Part shown: in pieces, positions 1-15,400 of the stretch
Layout: every line of letters begins with the position of its first letter
Position numbering within the stretch: position 1 is the first letter of the stretch
Source of the DNA: Serinus canaria
Taxonomy: Eukaryota > Chordata > Aves > Passeriformes > Fringillidae
Direction: 5' to 3'
Length of the DNA: 64,000 nucleotides
NCBI RefSeq assembly: GCF_022539315.1
Contig: NC_066313.1
Location: forward strand, 65,351,934 to 65,415,933
Notes under the pieces: generated by a model
Told to the model about the DNA's origin: nothing
Databases searched by the model: none
Seen by the model: only the letters and a program-made list of their open reading frames with translations
Program-made: the position numbers and the translations under genes

Positions 1-257
1 GTTATCTCTGAACTACCACCTGAAGGGGGAGTGCTGCTGGCAGTTTCACAATAAAGTGCTAGACAGGCTCATTGTCAATTTGCAGCCTCAATGCAGAGGA
101 AATTAAGTTATAAATATGAAGATTCCAGCCACTGACAGTATTTCCCAAGAAGCTTTACATATCTTCTTCTGAGAAGACTTTTGCATATAGTGTAGGCATG
201 ATTCTTTAAAAGTAAACTAAATATGGGGGAAAAAAGTAAAGAGAAAAACATCCTTAC
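1..257 (-). other. Intron downstream of the last exon in the window (partial)
   Basis: This sequence follows the GTAAGG donor of the exon at 258. It is AT-rich and non-coding, and the next TBC1D4 exon is not reached. I see no repeat in it. Confidence 0.9.
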
Positions 258-427
258 CTGAGTAATAATTTTTTCCATTTGAGGTTTAGTCATATCTGGA
301 ATACTGGTTTTAAGATAATCAACAATGTTCTCAAAACTCTCACATCCCATTATAGATGTCTCTTGACTGCTAAGTAGGCTCAGTGCTACTTTAAATATGA
401 CTTCTGTTCCTTGAAGAAAAATAATGT
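258..427 (-). CDS. TBC1D4: TBC1D4 exon (window exon 17): TBC domain, C-terminal part
   Basis: The exon has 170 nt; two bases complete an Asp codon and 56 codons follow to phase 0. The acceptor is TTCTCTTTTAG and the donor GTAAGG. It encodes [39 protein letters not shown] and [18 protein letters not shown]. The next exon, which should begin VFEMDI and lead into the coiled coil, lies before position 1. Confidence 0.97.
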
Positions 428-3400
428 CTAAAAGAGAAAAAAATTTTTAATTTTGAAAATGGGAGCTAGAGTCACTGGATTAAGACATCTATTTACTGGG
501 ATGTTCTTTGCAATCAATCACATTGCAGATGTATTCAGCTCAGAAGTGCAATCTGTCTTATTTCAACAGGAGGATAAAGCACAAATTTTCTTTCATCTTA
601 CAGAAAATACTGCATGCTTATTAAGTCTGTAGCAGTTATTTGCAATAAGCATTTCCTCACAGTCTGCCAGAGACTTTAACCAACTGCTAACTGGTTTTAA
701 GTGCTCCTGTGACTGAAAAGCAATTGGGGAGTAAATCACAACACAACTCTTTTCGACAGGCAGAAGACAGTCCTTAAAAAAAATCATTTTGATTTCATAA
801 CCAGTTATATTATTTTCAAAATTCACAGCAGTGATCTTATTGGCTATAATCTAAGCCCCAAACCCTAATTTGAGGCATAATTACATGGATTAGAGAGGAA
901 AGTCTGGGCTCTGCAGGTCAGTAGATACAGACTGTACAGAAATGGGAATCTTGAGGACAGTAAATAGAGATTCTGCCTCAGAATTAGTGGTGGATTGGAA
1001 GTTACTGAGATGAAGGCAGCACATGGGCATTTCAAATAAATCTCCTGAGCTGCTGGCTCTGTCACACCACAGGGTGTTTGTTCAGGGCTACACTGAACTG
1101 AAGCAATTCAGTTCCTGATCCTGATACTCAAGAGGTCATCGCTGGCCTAATCCAGGATCACACAGCAGCACAAGGACACTGATGAGCCATCTCCCTCAAA
1201 TGCAGCTCCTGAAATTCTCCCTTCTCAAGTCTATGATGGACATTCAAACAGCATAAATATAAGTATACAATTTGTGAAGGGTAGACAACAGCCATTTGTT
1301 CCTGGTATATGACAATGGCCCATAAGACACTGAAAATTCAGAAATTCAAAGCATTAAGAATTAAAATAAAACAGAAACTTTTCAATTTTAAAATGGGAAC
1401 ATGCCTTGCTCAGCTTATTTACAGAGAAGTGAACACCAAAACTCCTTCCCATCTTCCCCATCTATAAAAAATTCATTTAGGAAAGAAAAAAACCAAGCAA
1501 CAAAAAAGACAGAAAGAGGAAATGCTCAAGTGTCCTAGAATTCAGAAATCCCACTGCGAAACAGATATTCACATGACTGGTACACCACTGAGAAAGAGAT
1601 ACACCAATCATTTTTTCACCCAGACAGCAGCCAAAAAGTGTTTGCTGTGAATGGAAAAAAAACCCCTCTGCAACTGAGAAAGCACTGAGTATAAAAAAAA
1701 ACTAAAAAAAAAAACTTAAAATCAAACCCAACTAACCAAAACCCTCTTCCTGCCCCCAGGCCAACTCCACACAAACTGAGAACCTAACAGACTCCAGTAT
1801 TAAAACATGAGACAAAGTCAGGTTGAATTTCCTAAGAAAGGACAAAAGGTGCCATATGAAAACAGAAATATCAAAGGGGAAAAAAGTATCTGATTTATGA
1901 GGAAGTACCTTACAAGTGCATTTAGATTCTTGGCGCATATACAAGTACAGTGAGTTTTTGCATTAATAAATAAATTAAAATTTCAGAAAAAGGTGAATCA
2001 CTAGACATTTGACTAAGCTGGAAGTTCTTATGGATAAGAAAAGAACACAGAAAAATAATTACTTGACATCCTGATACTGTAAACCCTACCAGGAATAATC
2101 AATATTTAGGCTTCTGCACTAGATGTTGCCTGGAGTTTTTAATAAAAAAACTATCTGAATGAAACCAGAGGCATATTATAAATTGGAAACTGTTCAATTT
2201 ATAAATAAATACCGAAACCAGCCTTTAAGTTCAAATCTGCTTGAATTTTTTAAGAAAGCACTTTAAAATCAGAATTCAGAAATGCATTTTCTTTTTCCAG
2301 TTTGCGAGTTTGGCAAGATGAACTTTTCTATTGCTATAAACTGAACACATTTGCATTAAATACATTTGCAACAATAAACTTTCTGCTGTTTACACTTCAG
2401 AAGTCTCTTAGGTAGGAAGAGAAGATATAATTATTTGCTCAAGTCTGATGTTTCAATAAATACCTTTTGGATCTTTCTTTTAAGAAGGAGCTGACATCCC
2501 ACCATGAAAAGTGTTGCTACTTGCCACCCACAACAGTCACCCCAAATGTCCTCAGCATGTAGAAAACTACTCCTGGAGTGCTTCAAAACACAATGGATAT
2601 TGTTCTGTTTATTATTTCGATAGAATAAACTTTCTTACCAAAGACTCTGGCTACAAATCCCAATGAAAACTGAGATGCGAACAGTGTAAGAAACCACGGT
2701 GCAGCATAAAGACTGGGACTGATTTCATTCTCTTCAAGATGATTATACAGGTCTCTGTGATAATCATGTAGAAGCCTTGAGAGCTGGTACATCTGAATCT
2801 ACAGTGGATGAGGGGATTGGAGGAGGGAGAAAGTAAAGAAAGAAAAGTTCAGCTTTACTCAGTTTTCCAAATTATTCTTATTTCATTCAAGGGAAATTAA
2901 CTGCAGTACAGATGGCACAGTAAAATGAAGCTGAATTGCCTCCCAGGGCCTCAAGTGGTATTTACTCATGTATAAACAACCTGCCACTAATGAATTAAAA
3001 CCAACAGGGCAGTCAATAACAAAGAACAGTTTGAACCTGATTACTAATGAAGTACATTTCAGATTCACAGGCTTAAGGTAAGAAGGGAATATATTGCTCC
3101 AACTTTGTCAACAAACCAGAACTTTCAGTCTTATAGGAATGAAAGTAGTTGTAACCCTTCCAAGATGTCAAAACTCTCCATGAATTGTGACTAAATTTAC
3201 ACATTTCAGCTTTCATTCTTTGAATTTTGGCCTTAATTTTACTGCATTCAAAACTCCAATGCTACAGTCATCACAACTTTAGACAGTTTCTGTACCCACA
3301 GAATACATTTTACACAGAGGTGTACCACCTATATATTTCCCAGCACATCTCCCAGTGGTCCTGTGCAATTTAAGATACTGATGCAAAAAACTGTTGCTGT

Positions 3401-6400
3401 ACAACTACAAAATGTCACAAGGGAAAATGGTTAAAAGGTGCTCTTCATGGCTAAAAATATCACTCTGTGGTAAGTTATTTCCTAGCAAGGCTTCTCTCAG
3501 AAAGCAGAAGAAGCAGACATATACTGATTAGTTGTCAGGTCCAGTTTTATTGTCAACAGTGCTTTATGCTTAAGGTGAATCTGATCCTCAATAAGAAAAT
3601 GACTTTAGATTCAGCTATTTTCCTGATTTAGAATTCATGCTTGTTCCCTACCAAAGTTGAGTGCACTTGAAGCTACCTGTTCATCAGCACTGCACACAAG
3701 CAGAGGGATCACTTTCATTTAGGCAAATCAGCTAAATTTGTGCATGCATTTGAGTTCTTGCTTTAATTGTGTAAGATACCAATTAAGCCCAGTTGGGACA
3801 GTGTCAATACAAAACACATGTGTGAAGTCAGAATTGTATCACAGAGCAGTAAAACAATTGGGATAGTTCATTATGGACTAAAGATTTAGATTACTACTTT
3901 TTCCAGACAACAACTAAAAAATCTAAGTCTAATAAGTTTTCATTATCCTGAAGAATCATCCAACATTTTTATTCTATAGGACTGAAGCCAACTCAGCCTA
4001 TAAGCTTGCTTGTGTTTCACTACTGTAAATGCAAAAGAATTTGCAGTACTCTACTCCTATTAGAAAACAACCCAAATATAGTAAGATCCTCTAAGACTTC
4101 TCACCTAGTTTGTCCTGAGCAGACAAAATTTACTTTAACAAAACTGCCTAGAAGCAAACTGTGGGGAAAGACAGGTCATTTAATTCAAAAGGCAAACAGT
4201 ACTACAAGTCATAAACTTTCTCAAATTTAAGAGTGTTCTTACTGAGAGGTTCTGCCAATGAATCAATCACACTCATTTGAACTAAACTGTCAAATCCTGG
4301 GCATGTGAAAGCTCTCAAATCATCACCTGTTGGAAGTCTACAACTGCAGAGAGCATCTACTAGGGGGAAAAAAACCCACAAACATGCATTTATCACACTT
4401 TGACCCTCACTGGTTTAAAACATATTTGTGCAGGGAAATGGAACAAGGGGAGGTAAAACAATGCTTTTTATGGCTGCTCACTCTTAATTCATAAAAACCA
4501 AACTTGTTATAGCATACTTACATCCACAGTCCTCTAGTGCTTTTAGAATAAGCACATACAGTTTCTTTAACTACAATCTATTCCATTGCTCTGGACATTT
4601 GCCAAATAAGCACCTAAAGTGACTGGTCATGAAAAGTGGGATGAAACTCTCCCTCTGGTTTTACTTAAGTGTTTACTACGCAGGGAACATGGGAAAAAAA
4701 TGAGACTTTTCTATCTGCTGCTTTGTTTTCTCTTCCTCCACTGTGGATTATAGAAGCTTTAATTCATCAATGTTGTATTCCTTTATAATATAAAGGGTTT
4801 ATAGCATATTATAATTATTCAAATCAGGGGACAGTTGCATGTCAAGGTGAAAGATTTCTCAAACTTTAAACCTTAAAATTTATAGAGATCTGAAAAAATT
4901 TTTGTCTCCCTCCTAAACAGTCTTGAGTATCTATAGCTAGCTGTTAAATAATATTGCAGAGCATGGATCATTGCATAAGATAATTAAACTATAAAAAATT
5001 CATCTGTTTTCTCTCTCTGACGAGGGTGATGGAGTAGAAGACAACGAGAGAAAGAGCTGAAATGAAGAGTCAAGGCAGAGCAGCCTCAAGCACAAATGCC
5101 TGCAGAATACACTGACTGGCCACTGTGTGTCACTATTGACTTGGCCTTTGCAAGAGAGAAATTTACATGCAAGCGCTCACGGACTGAAGAGCAACAAAAT
5201 CTAATTAATTTTTAAACTCCATCTATAGATGACAAAGCATATCATTTTTTTTTCTGGCATAAGGAAGAGAGTGCAGTGAGGAAGAGAAAAAGAAAGGCAA
5301 AACAGCAGAAAGCAGAATTTCTGGAGAGATGACAGGGCTGCGTGACAGGAAAAACTCTGCAAGTTTAAACTTCTCTGTTTGCAAACTGAAAGACAGAGAG
5401 GGGCTTGACAGTAAAATACACATGCACCTCAAACCTCCAAAATAGTATAAGAGGCTTCATAAGGCCCTGGAGAACCTAAGATACCCCTATAAGGGCTAAA
5501 GGTCATTTAAAACTCTGGTTTGCTCCAGAAGGGCTGACTTACCTGTAGGGACATCATGTCTGGTCTGTACTGTTTACGGAAGCCAAGGTCATACATGAGG
5601 AATTTCAGCATTTCAAAGGCCTGCTCTTCACTCATATGTAGAAGCAGCACTCCAGCTACAAAACTTATACCTTGACAATAACCAACTTCTTTGTCCAGCA
5701 AAGAATATGCTTTCAAGAGGTTAAACAGTGATAGCTGTCCTGCTCCCAGGTGCGTGGAAAAGTAAGGATGTGTAGGGAATGTCCGTCCTGATGTAAAAAG
5801 AGAGGAGTAGTTGATACTCAATTCCTCTGAAGAAAAACCCCAATCCATCTGACAAATGGCATTTCTCCTCACTCAGATCACTTCTCTTTGCTTTCATAGG
5901 CAGCTTGCCTTCAATCAGATCAATCTGTATCTTATCACCGATTTTGGACTGTTCCTTTTGAACCCACTTAATATTCTCATCTGCACAGAACATGCAGAAG
6001 CAGTTGCTGATTTCTCTTTTCAGACAGATGGAAAAGGGCATAAATATGAATAGCACAGCCTGGGAAATCATCTGCTAACAGGACTCTAAGTGGCATACAC
6101 AGAATGTATCCTGATGACATAGAAAATGGAGCTCACAGAGCAGCATCTATCTTCAGCAGCAGCTTCTATTATGACTGAAGTGTTTTTCACTCAAAGACCC
6201 AAAAACCAGTGGGAAAGAACAGACAGACTTACCTAGATCTACAAGGATGGCATGCTGTTGAGCAGTCAGTTGTTTCAGAAGTTCTTTGTAAGATATGTCA
6301 GGAGGCTGCTGCTTGTTTGGCAGCCTGTGCCTGACTCGGTGTTGCACAGCCAAAAATTGCCAAATTTCTCCCCGACGACTTTTTGGTACACCTGCATGTC

Positions 6401-9400
6401 AGTCACAAAACAAGAGGCCTAAGCAGAGGGATGCTTTTAGTGCTACAACAGAAGAATTTGCTTTGTCATAATTTTGGCTGAACCATTCTGGAGGATCCCT
6501 TACAAAGTGAACTCCACTCTGCAGTGTGTTCACTCAGTAGCCATGGCTCGGTCCCACAAACTAAACATGAACTACAAACTTAAGGGCAATTACACTGAGC
6601 ATATCCTGGGCAACTGAGGTACAGACATCCCTTGCTTTGCCACTTCTGTTAGTCTCCAGCAGGAAAAGATGCAGAACCACACTCAGAATGTAGAATGACC
6701 CGTTTGGAAAAGCTGAACTAAATTCACAAGTGTAAAATTTGGGGAAGTCCAACTCCTCTTTCCCTTTGCAAAGGATTGCCCATGTCAGTCCATAGATGTG
6801 GGTAGATACAACCCCCTTTGATATCTGACTCTGTAAAGCAACCTTTGAAACTCAAAATGTCAACTCTACTAATACCTTCCAGATAAACAATTATTTAACA
6901 AGAAGACAAGTTAAAAACCATATCCTTGTTCCCAACTCTGAACTGCAATCCAACAGCAGAAAACAGGGTATCAAGGTAAATAATTGTTGGCAGACATCTG
7001 CAGGTCACTAACAGGAACTGCTTTATATCTACAAGAATTTACTTTGGTAGCAATTTAAACTTCCCTTCTGTACCACAGCCAGATTACACTGAATTATTTT
7101 GCAGCATCTGTAACAAAGACATGAGATTCTATAGAAGAGGGCAGAGCAGTGCCATCAGGCCCTACCACCACATTACACTAACAAGACCCTCTGGATACCC
7201 TCTTGGCCTACAGCTCTAGTCCACAGGAATATCTACCTCAAGACAAAATTCCCAGCTTTTCACTCCAGGAAATTAAATACAAAGTGACCGTACTCCAGAC
7301 TCTCAAAAACTTGGCTCTGATTCCTCTAGGTTTTGGGCAAAGTCCACAGTAGACATGGTCCTGCCTTCTCAGTAAGCAAGTAAAATCAGAACATCTGAAA
7401 CTCAGAACTGGATCCACTGAGCAGAAACCAAAAGGTCATAGCATTGAGTGCAGAGGCTCCAAGTTCAATCTTGAATGTAATGACACATGGAAAAAGGATG
7501 CTGCTTTCAGGAGTATGACTGTACATGTTTCTGCACTGCTGACATGGCGACCTGCAGACACAGCAGAACCTATTTTCTGTTCTGCAGGAGAAGGCAGCAC
7601 CTTTGTGAAAAGAAGGCAATTTTTTGCTACTGGAAAAAGTGTATTGCTGATTTCTGTTGGTATCAGAAGGGAACAAAAAATACCATCTTGAGACTTCAGA
7701 GCTAAAAGCCCTCCTACATAAATACCTTCTTTTAAAGTGGAATGAATATCTTCCATGTCACATCGGATTTTGGCTCTGCAGTTTAGTAACTTCTTATCCC
7801 AAATATTTATGGCATCTTTCTGACATGTGCCAACTTCATCATAGTCCAGTTTTACTTTTCTTGATTGGAGCTCATCTCTGCTTGCTAGAACACACAACAA
7901 AAAGGAAGAGCATGTGGAAAACCAGAATATCAGAAAATTACAAAATAACAACAAATACACATACCCCATAAAAGTCAGATATATTTATCCAACAATCTGA
8001 CTGGTGATAAATATATCTAGAATTCTTTAGTTTATAGCTTAGTTGGGGCCAGTTGTCATAAGATGTTGCATATAACAATTTAAGTTCTCTTACTGGGTCA
8101 TGAATATTAGCAATTCATTAAACACATAAAAATATTTTTTAATGCTTGGAGCCAAAAAAAAACCCACTCAACAAAACCTCACAGCACCTGCTCTGCAAAA
8201 ACACCTTTGGTTGTTTTATTCTTGTTTTTATTGAACATTACAACTGTTTTGAGTATGGAAAGTCCCAAACATATGAATGTTTGTATTGGAGATTTAGGCA
8301 AGCAAGCTAGGCAAGTCTTCTGAACTGAAGTCAGTCACACTGATTCCAGTTCTTACATGTCCCTTACGAGAGCAAGAAGAGCTCTTGGCACTGGTATCAT
8401 CAGGCAGACTAGTGCAAACAGAATGAACCAGCATGAACCATATCCAGAAAGACACACTTGTGCTGAAGCACAGAGCTCTTGCTGTTATTAACTTAAAAGC
8501 TTTGCTGCACAGAGCTACCTGGTACAAAGTATTTATTATGCTACTTCTGAAATAAAGCTGCATTGTCACCCTGGCATTTCATAGAGAAGCAGCTTTTATT
8601 TCCATTACTAAGAAATTACCTCTGGATATTTTATTCTTCATGATGCACATGCAGAAAAACACTCCAGTTCCTCTAACTACTGGTACAAAAAACTGAAACA
8701 GTGACTTGAATGTGTCTTAATTCAGAGAGATATGTTTAACTGTCACTGGAGTAACTGTACATTTCACAACATCACCTCCGAGCTGCAATTGAGTTTATCC
8801 CAAATTCACCTTGATCTGTGCACACTACTTCTTGCAGAAGCCCTCTTTCTCTTACAAATGTATTCCCTTTCCCTCCATCACCTCTGGGTGAAAGCAAACT
8901 CTCACTCACATTTTATACACCCTGCAAAACAAGACCATCTGTTCCTTCGCCTACTCATCTCACTTCAGCTAGAGCCAATATTGGATCAATCCACATGATC
9001 ATTGCCCAGCCCACTCCAAAAATGACAAATTATTTCCAAAAGCCCAATGTTACAACTCTGAGATCTTACCCATTCAGGACTACAGGGGCCCCTGTAAGAA
9101 GCAGGTACTATGCAAAGTGCAGTGCACTGCCATAAAAATGGGCGTGATCTTACCACAGGAATGTGCAGTTCAGCTGGGGCGATTTCAAATGCTGCCCTAC
9201 TGCTGGATGATTTCACCTAAGAATTCTCACTCTTGTAAGCAGCAAGCAACAGATCCAAGCCAGCAGTAACATATTTCAGGGTGACAACAAACTCCCACAT
9301 GAACTGTGCAGTTAGCCCTAGCGAAAGCCAGCAAGTCTGCCTGTCGATCATACGTGCCCTCCCTACTACCCCATCCTTTGTTGTTTTCAACCATCCTTGT

Positions 9401-12400
9401 TAACATTTTTTCTAATCATTGCTAGGTGGCCTGCTACTTTTTGCAGCTCTTGTATTTCTAGGTGACCTGCTGGAAAAAGGAGCTTCTAGCTTCTCAGAAA
9501 AAAAGAAAGGAAAAGAAAAAGAAAGCAAGTTTGTGCAATTGACAGAACTTACCTTCTGTAAAATAAAGAACTAATAGCATTCAAGTCTCCTCGACAGCAA
9601 AAGGAATAGGAAAAGAGGTTCTATTAATATTTTGTACATAAAAGTCAACAAATTATTAACAAAAATCCACTAGAAACAGTTTCACAGCAATTCTAGTCTT
9701 AAACCAGTCTAATACATACAGATAATAAATTCACAGCTGGAACCTGGCTTCAAGTAAAGAAATTTCTGCATTTCTGTTACTACATTTCCCTTTCCTGAGA
9801 TGTACATTTAATTGTAGGCTGGATGCCAAGAACCATCTGAACCTATGCTTGTTTGGAATGTATCAGCTCTGCCTACGTCCCATCCATAAAATGGCCCATG
9901 CTATAACAGCCCACAGGAAGGAAACCCAGAGATAGGTGTCAGAACAGTTTACTTTTCACCTTTTGAAAATAAGATGATGAATTCTAGCTAGCAAGAGCAC
10001 CAGTTTCAGCAGGAGTACTCATGAACCTGAATACAAGAATGGAGACATGCTCCTCAGAGCAAAATCAAGAATGCGGGCTAGCAAATGTATGCCAGTTTGG
10101 CATCTCAACACTGCCAACACTCCTGTCTTCACCATGAAGGATCAGGTAGGAAGAACTTGATTTCTACATTCCTCTTACAGAATGGAAGCAACTTGTAACT
10201 GAGTCTTAAGGAACTGGACTGATTTAACAGTTTTCAGTACCCTCAGCCACACAGGGTAAGTATAGCAGAGTTTATCCCTCAGCAGTTCCAAGTATCAGAG
10301 GGAATAACATTAAATTAGTCACCACAGCAGATCTCCAGCTTACTCACCCCACAAAAATAGACTATTTGCTAAAATGGTTTATGAAATGAAGATTTTGGCT
10401 GAAGTTCTCTCTAGATGTTCCCTATGAATCTAGGAGTTTCCACAGAACTGTGTGCCAACAGGGAGACAAATTGCAGAAAGAAACGGCACCGAGAAATACA
10501 CAGCGTGTGTAGGAAATACACTCAAGGATGTACACTTGCAGGGACATGGAAAGACTTCTGTCCTGATGCTTTTCTTTCCTCTCCCTGCCTTCCCAGTAAG
10601 CTAGCCTAAAGAAGGAAAACGAATTAGCTGATCTTAACAAGATCATTATGTTTAAAGTAGTATGGTAGTGTGAAGAATCAGACTACCATATAGGCTATAC
10701 AGCATAAAGGATAAGATGAAGGCAGCAGTTGTAGAGGACACATGGAATTTTCAGCTTCCACCAAAAGCTTGTTAGTCTATTATACTGAAGAATTATATAT
10801 CCTAGGATAGACATTACATCCCATCTTTTATTTGTGTGAGCCTTGACCAGCCTTAAAAAAATGTCCTAGCCAGAAGCTGAGGCAGTTGGCAATCAGAATG
10901 GTCAACTTCAGATCCCTCACTAACAGCACTCAATTTTCAGTGTACAGTGCTCATGTTCCAAAAAACCAGAACTTTCTGACATACCTCAAGAGCCAGTTGC
11001 TCAAAAATCATATTTGGATTCAAGCATTAATAAATAACCACTGTGATGTGGTTAATGAAGAACAAAAAGCCTGGAGAGAAAGGCCATGAGCTGCAAAGGA
11101 CTGAAACGAGACAGAAAGGGTAAGGTTTACCATACCTAAGTGTTCACACAGCACCTGTTCTCCTCACTCCACTTCACATTAGAATTCCTAGACTTCAGAC
11201 AGATACAACACAGACTGTAGCATTCTTTGTCTAATACGCACCCAAAGAGGAAAATTTATCACTTTCATCTATCACTAAGATTACTCATTTAAAGTCAGGT
11301 AGACAGAGAACCTGGTAGACTGTGAGAGAGGACTACGAAAACACAGGTTTTTTCTAGCACTGTTAACTAAAAAGTTACAGAACCACATCTTTGTTTGAGG
11401 TGCCCAACACCAGAACAATTTTCATCTTCAGGCAGCAGAATCTGCAATAGCTTCTAGGGGTATTTTCTAAATAGCTAACCTTCCAGCTTCTGGTTTTCTT
11501 TTTCCATTCGAAGTAACAGAATTTGTTGATGGATGGCTTTTCTCCACAGACTTTGTAGTTCTTCTGAGTTTTTCCTCTCTCCAATTTTATCTGGACCATC
11601 CTCATTTTGCAATACTAGAACAAGAGGGTCTTCCTCCAGGGGTGGAGCAAGAGGGGATAAGGGTAACAATTCACTTCCATCATGACCATCTGCAAAGAAT
11701 CAGAAAGCTATTACAAGAAACTCAGATTGTTTGACACATCATGAAAATCTGTCATAGCAGAACAAAAATAGCTGTCTTTCACATTCAGCAGTGACTTGCT
11801 GATTCCAAACCCAGAGAAAATGCAGTGCAACAGTAGTGAATTTTTTTCAGCATTTTGTTTACATTAATAAAGTTATATTTAAATTAAATAGAGTTAGATA
11901 AAGGATCACCCAGTATTTCAAACCTTTCCTCTGCCAGCTCCTTCCAGTTATCACAAGGCATTTATCCACAAAGCCTTTAGAGTTGAGCTTGTTTACTGCT
12001 ATGATTTACCACGGGTTCAATATTAAAGCTACTTTTTCCACCTGCTAACCTGCACTACAGAGAGTGCTATAGCAATTTGTGGCCACTAAATACAGAGCTT
12101 ACCATTTGCCTAAGGTTTTGATTTCTGCCAAATCGGAATTTATGAATAGCATTATTTCAGCTATTTCAGGAATTTTCTACCTTAAATGGCTTAAAGCTGT
12201 AAGAATTATTAACACAAGCAACAGGTGCTATGTGCACTACAAGGACAAAATATAAAACTTACCAAAACCCTCCTATTATGTACACAGGTCAGGGTAAAAG
12301 TTTCCTAACTCTTAAAAATATTATCTTTGTCAGTAAGAGACCAGTCTTAATCTCCTTTGCTACAGCAGCTATGGCAGATTGCAATTCATTTGCTTTCGAT

Positions 12401-15400
12401 GCCAAAATCCTCTCTCCAAAGCAACAAAAACCTAAATAGTCTAAAGGCAAATGAGCACAATTGATCTCTGGCGAGGTTCTAGCCTGAATATTGTACCACA
12501 CTGACTCCCTTCTCCCTTTCTTATTATCACATGCTGCAGTTCACTACAGTATTAAGTAACAACTGCTTGTTTATTTTCTTTAAAAGCACACACAGACCTG
12601 GATGCTGCATCTTGGAAGGAGATTTATTCATAGGTGAAGCTACCTGCAGGAATATTCTCCGCCGCCAGGAGATGCGGCGAGGTGTGAGCGTGGCCCCCGC
12701 AGCATTTAGAGATTCACTGCTGCAGAAGGTTGATGTTCTTTTCTTTCCCTCCCCATCACTGAAGGAAAGAAAAAGCAGATGGGGTATTTAAAGTCAGTAT
12801 TCCTTGTAGGGGAAAAAAAACCTCTTTATTACCTCTGTCTAATGTATAACCAAACCTGCAGGAGCATTTGTGGGGAAGCTTAAGAAGGCAAAGCGTGCTG
12901 TGTGTGAGCTCCACCTTGAATGCTGTAGTGCCCAATTGTTTTCTTGTGCACAGTGCCGTGAAGTTTGCACTATATACCACCAGGAAGCATTCAGAGCATT
13001 CATACAGGGCTCAGCTGGAAGCTCAGAATAAAAGCTTAACTTTTTGAGAAGCTAAGAGAGAAACATGGTAATACTTTGCCTCTAACTTTGACAGCAATGG
13101 GTTTTGTTTTGCTATACATCAGTTTTCTGGGAGCAATCTGATGTAACACACCTAAAAGCAGAGATGGTGCTCCAGTGGAGCACAGCACTCCATGTAGTGC
13201 CATTATAAATGTCATGCTGAGCTCACAGGTGAATATTTCATTGGAGACAATGTTCTGCCGTCTCATACAGTCTCTTTCCTAAGCTTCAAGAATGGTCACT
13301 TGGATAAATGGGGACACATGTCCTCATGTTTCATCAGCTGTAGGAACAGAGACCCTGCAAACAGAGGGCAGATCTTCTCCCCAGATGGCATGAAGAAATA
13401 TAATTGCACATTCATTTTAATAATTAATAATGTAATCTTATGCTGCTTGAAGAAACAAGGAGAGGATACAGGAAAGCTTTACAGGGAGGACACACCAAAT
13501 ATACCTTTCTACTGACTACTGCCAGAGGAAAAGACAAAAGATAAGTACTTTAGCCAATTTCAGAAATATTTCAGCATTTGTGGTAGCAAATTAAGTGCAC
13601 AGATATTGTATAACAATGAGCACATTGATTATCTGCCACTAATCTTTCCATGTAAAGTCAACAGCACAAGGCACAATTACAAGCTTTTAGGAAGAGAGCA
13701 TCAAACAGAGGGAGCTGTTTCTATAGCTTCACTTTCATCACAGGGAAAACTGCTATATCAAAACAGTATCTACACTTAAACCTTCATCCTGTAATAAATT
13801 TCAATGCTATAGCGCCAAGATCCCAAAAAGTTAGATGAAAGGAAAGCCCAGCACGTTCACTATGTTTTTAGTGGGAAGGCAGTTGCAGGTGATGGCAGTT
13901 TGCAACTGGGATCCATCCTCCCATATCTGGCTTGCACAGGATTGATCTGCAAGGGAGGACTATGAAGTTTCAGCTACACCAGTCTACCAGCTACACTATC
14001 TTAATCAGCACTTCATAACTAAAACTCTGTGCTCAATGAATGTGCTGAATTCACCAAGCCAGGACTGCCCTTTTTATTCACCAAAGCTGTCACTATGCTA
14101 ATGATCTACAACAGCTCCCTGATATTTGTGAGCCTGAGTGACCAACCAGACTCACTATCACACCAAGGTATCAGACCCTCCTTCTGTACCCAGGCAGAGA
14201 AATAGCCATGACTTCAAACTCAGTTAACCAGCACAAGACACCAACCTTGCTCTCCTCTAAGAACAGCTCTACCAGCTGGGAGTCCTGAATGACACACAGT
14301 CTGAACTGTCCTCCACTCCTGATTTAGCTTCCATAGTGCCCCAGCTCCCTATAGCATCACACTGTTGGTGGGTGGTTTCAGTAGATCCCCATGTTGCACT
14401 AACCTAAACAGCAACTGTGACAACTCTTTGTCTCTGATGATGATGGGTTAACACTGCTCATGGTAGCCAAACACAGACTACTTAGATTGTAACACTCATT
14501 CTGAACCTGTAGGGGCTGTTTTTCAAAGGTATTTCAGTCCAGCTCTCGGAAATGGGACACTGAATTTGGATATATATAATTCTAACTTATATTTCTATAA
14601 ATAACTGTAAGAGAGCTACTTCTTACTATTTCAAGTCCTACATATCATCACATGTTATAACAGAAAAACTGAGTCATTCCAGGGCTCACTAAGCAGATGC
14701 TACGTAACAAGGGAATGAAAAGTTCTTTTCTACTGCTAGGTACAAAAATCTACATTCAGCTACTGTGCTTCTAGACAGTCCTAGGAATAGTGTTCAGTTT
14801 ACAGCAGCAAAATTCACAGAAAAGTCAGAATAAGAAGCTGGCTATTTTAGGGTATGAAACTAACCTGTTTACATTTGAGTCATGAAGTTTACATTGGGAT
14901 GAACTAATCACATATGCTACTTCATGAAGCATGCAAATCATACTGTTCTGAAGACCTGTATTTCTCTTGTTTAATCCTCCCTGCACAAAAATCCCCTGTC
15001 ACTTTAAGCAACTAATATTAATCACCTTCTCTTTCAAAGAGTCCAGTAAGTGATTAGAGGAAAATTTCTGCAATGCTCAGAAACACACCTTGTCATATTA
15101 ACCCAGGAAAACACTGAGATTTAGAAAGGGAGGGTAGAAAGGGAGCAAAGGCAGTTTCCTCATTTCAAGACAGACAACTCCTAGCTTAGTATCAGATCTG
15201 AAGGTGTGAAAAAATACCCTTCAGAGCAAAAGCAGGAAGAAGTCAGAGTAAAATGGTAGTGTTTCCTACCCTAATGAAAAGATTCAGGAGGTTGGTGCAA
15301 AAAACAGTTTCTCTAAACAGGGAGGGGGTAAAGAAAAAAAAAATTAGCTATTGGCTCCCACAAAATGAAGAGCTTTATTAATGTGCGTGGAGAGACTAAG

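Noticed and set aside
7436..7969. 177-residue open frame on the minus strand
   Set aside because: Only 7726-7884 of it is a TBC1D4 exon; the flanks are intron sequence that happens to stay open.
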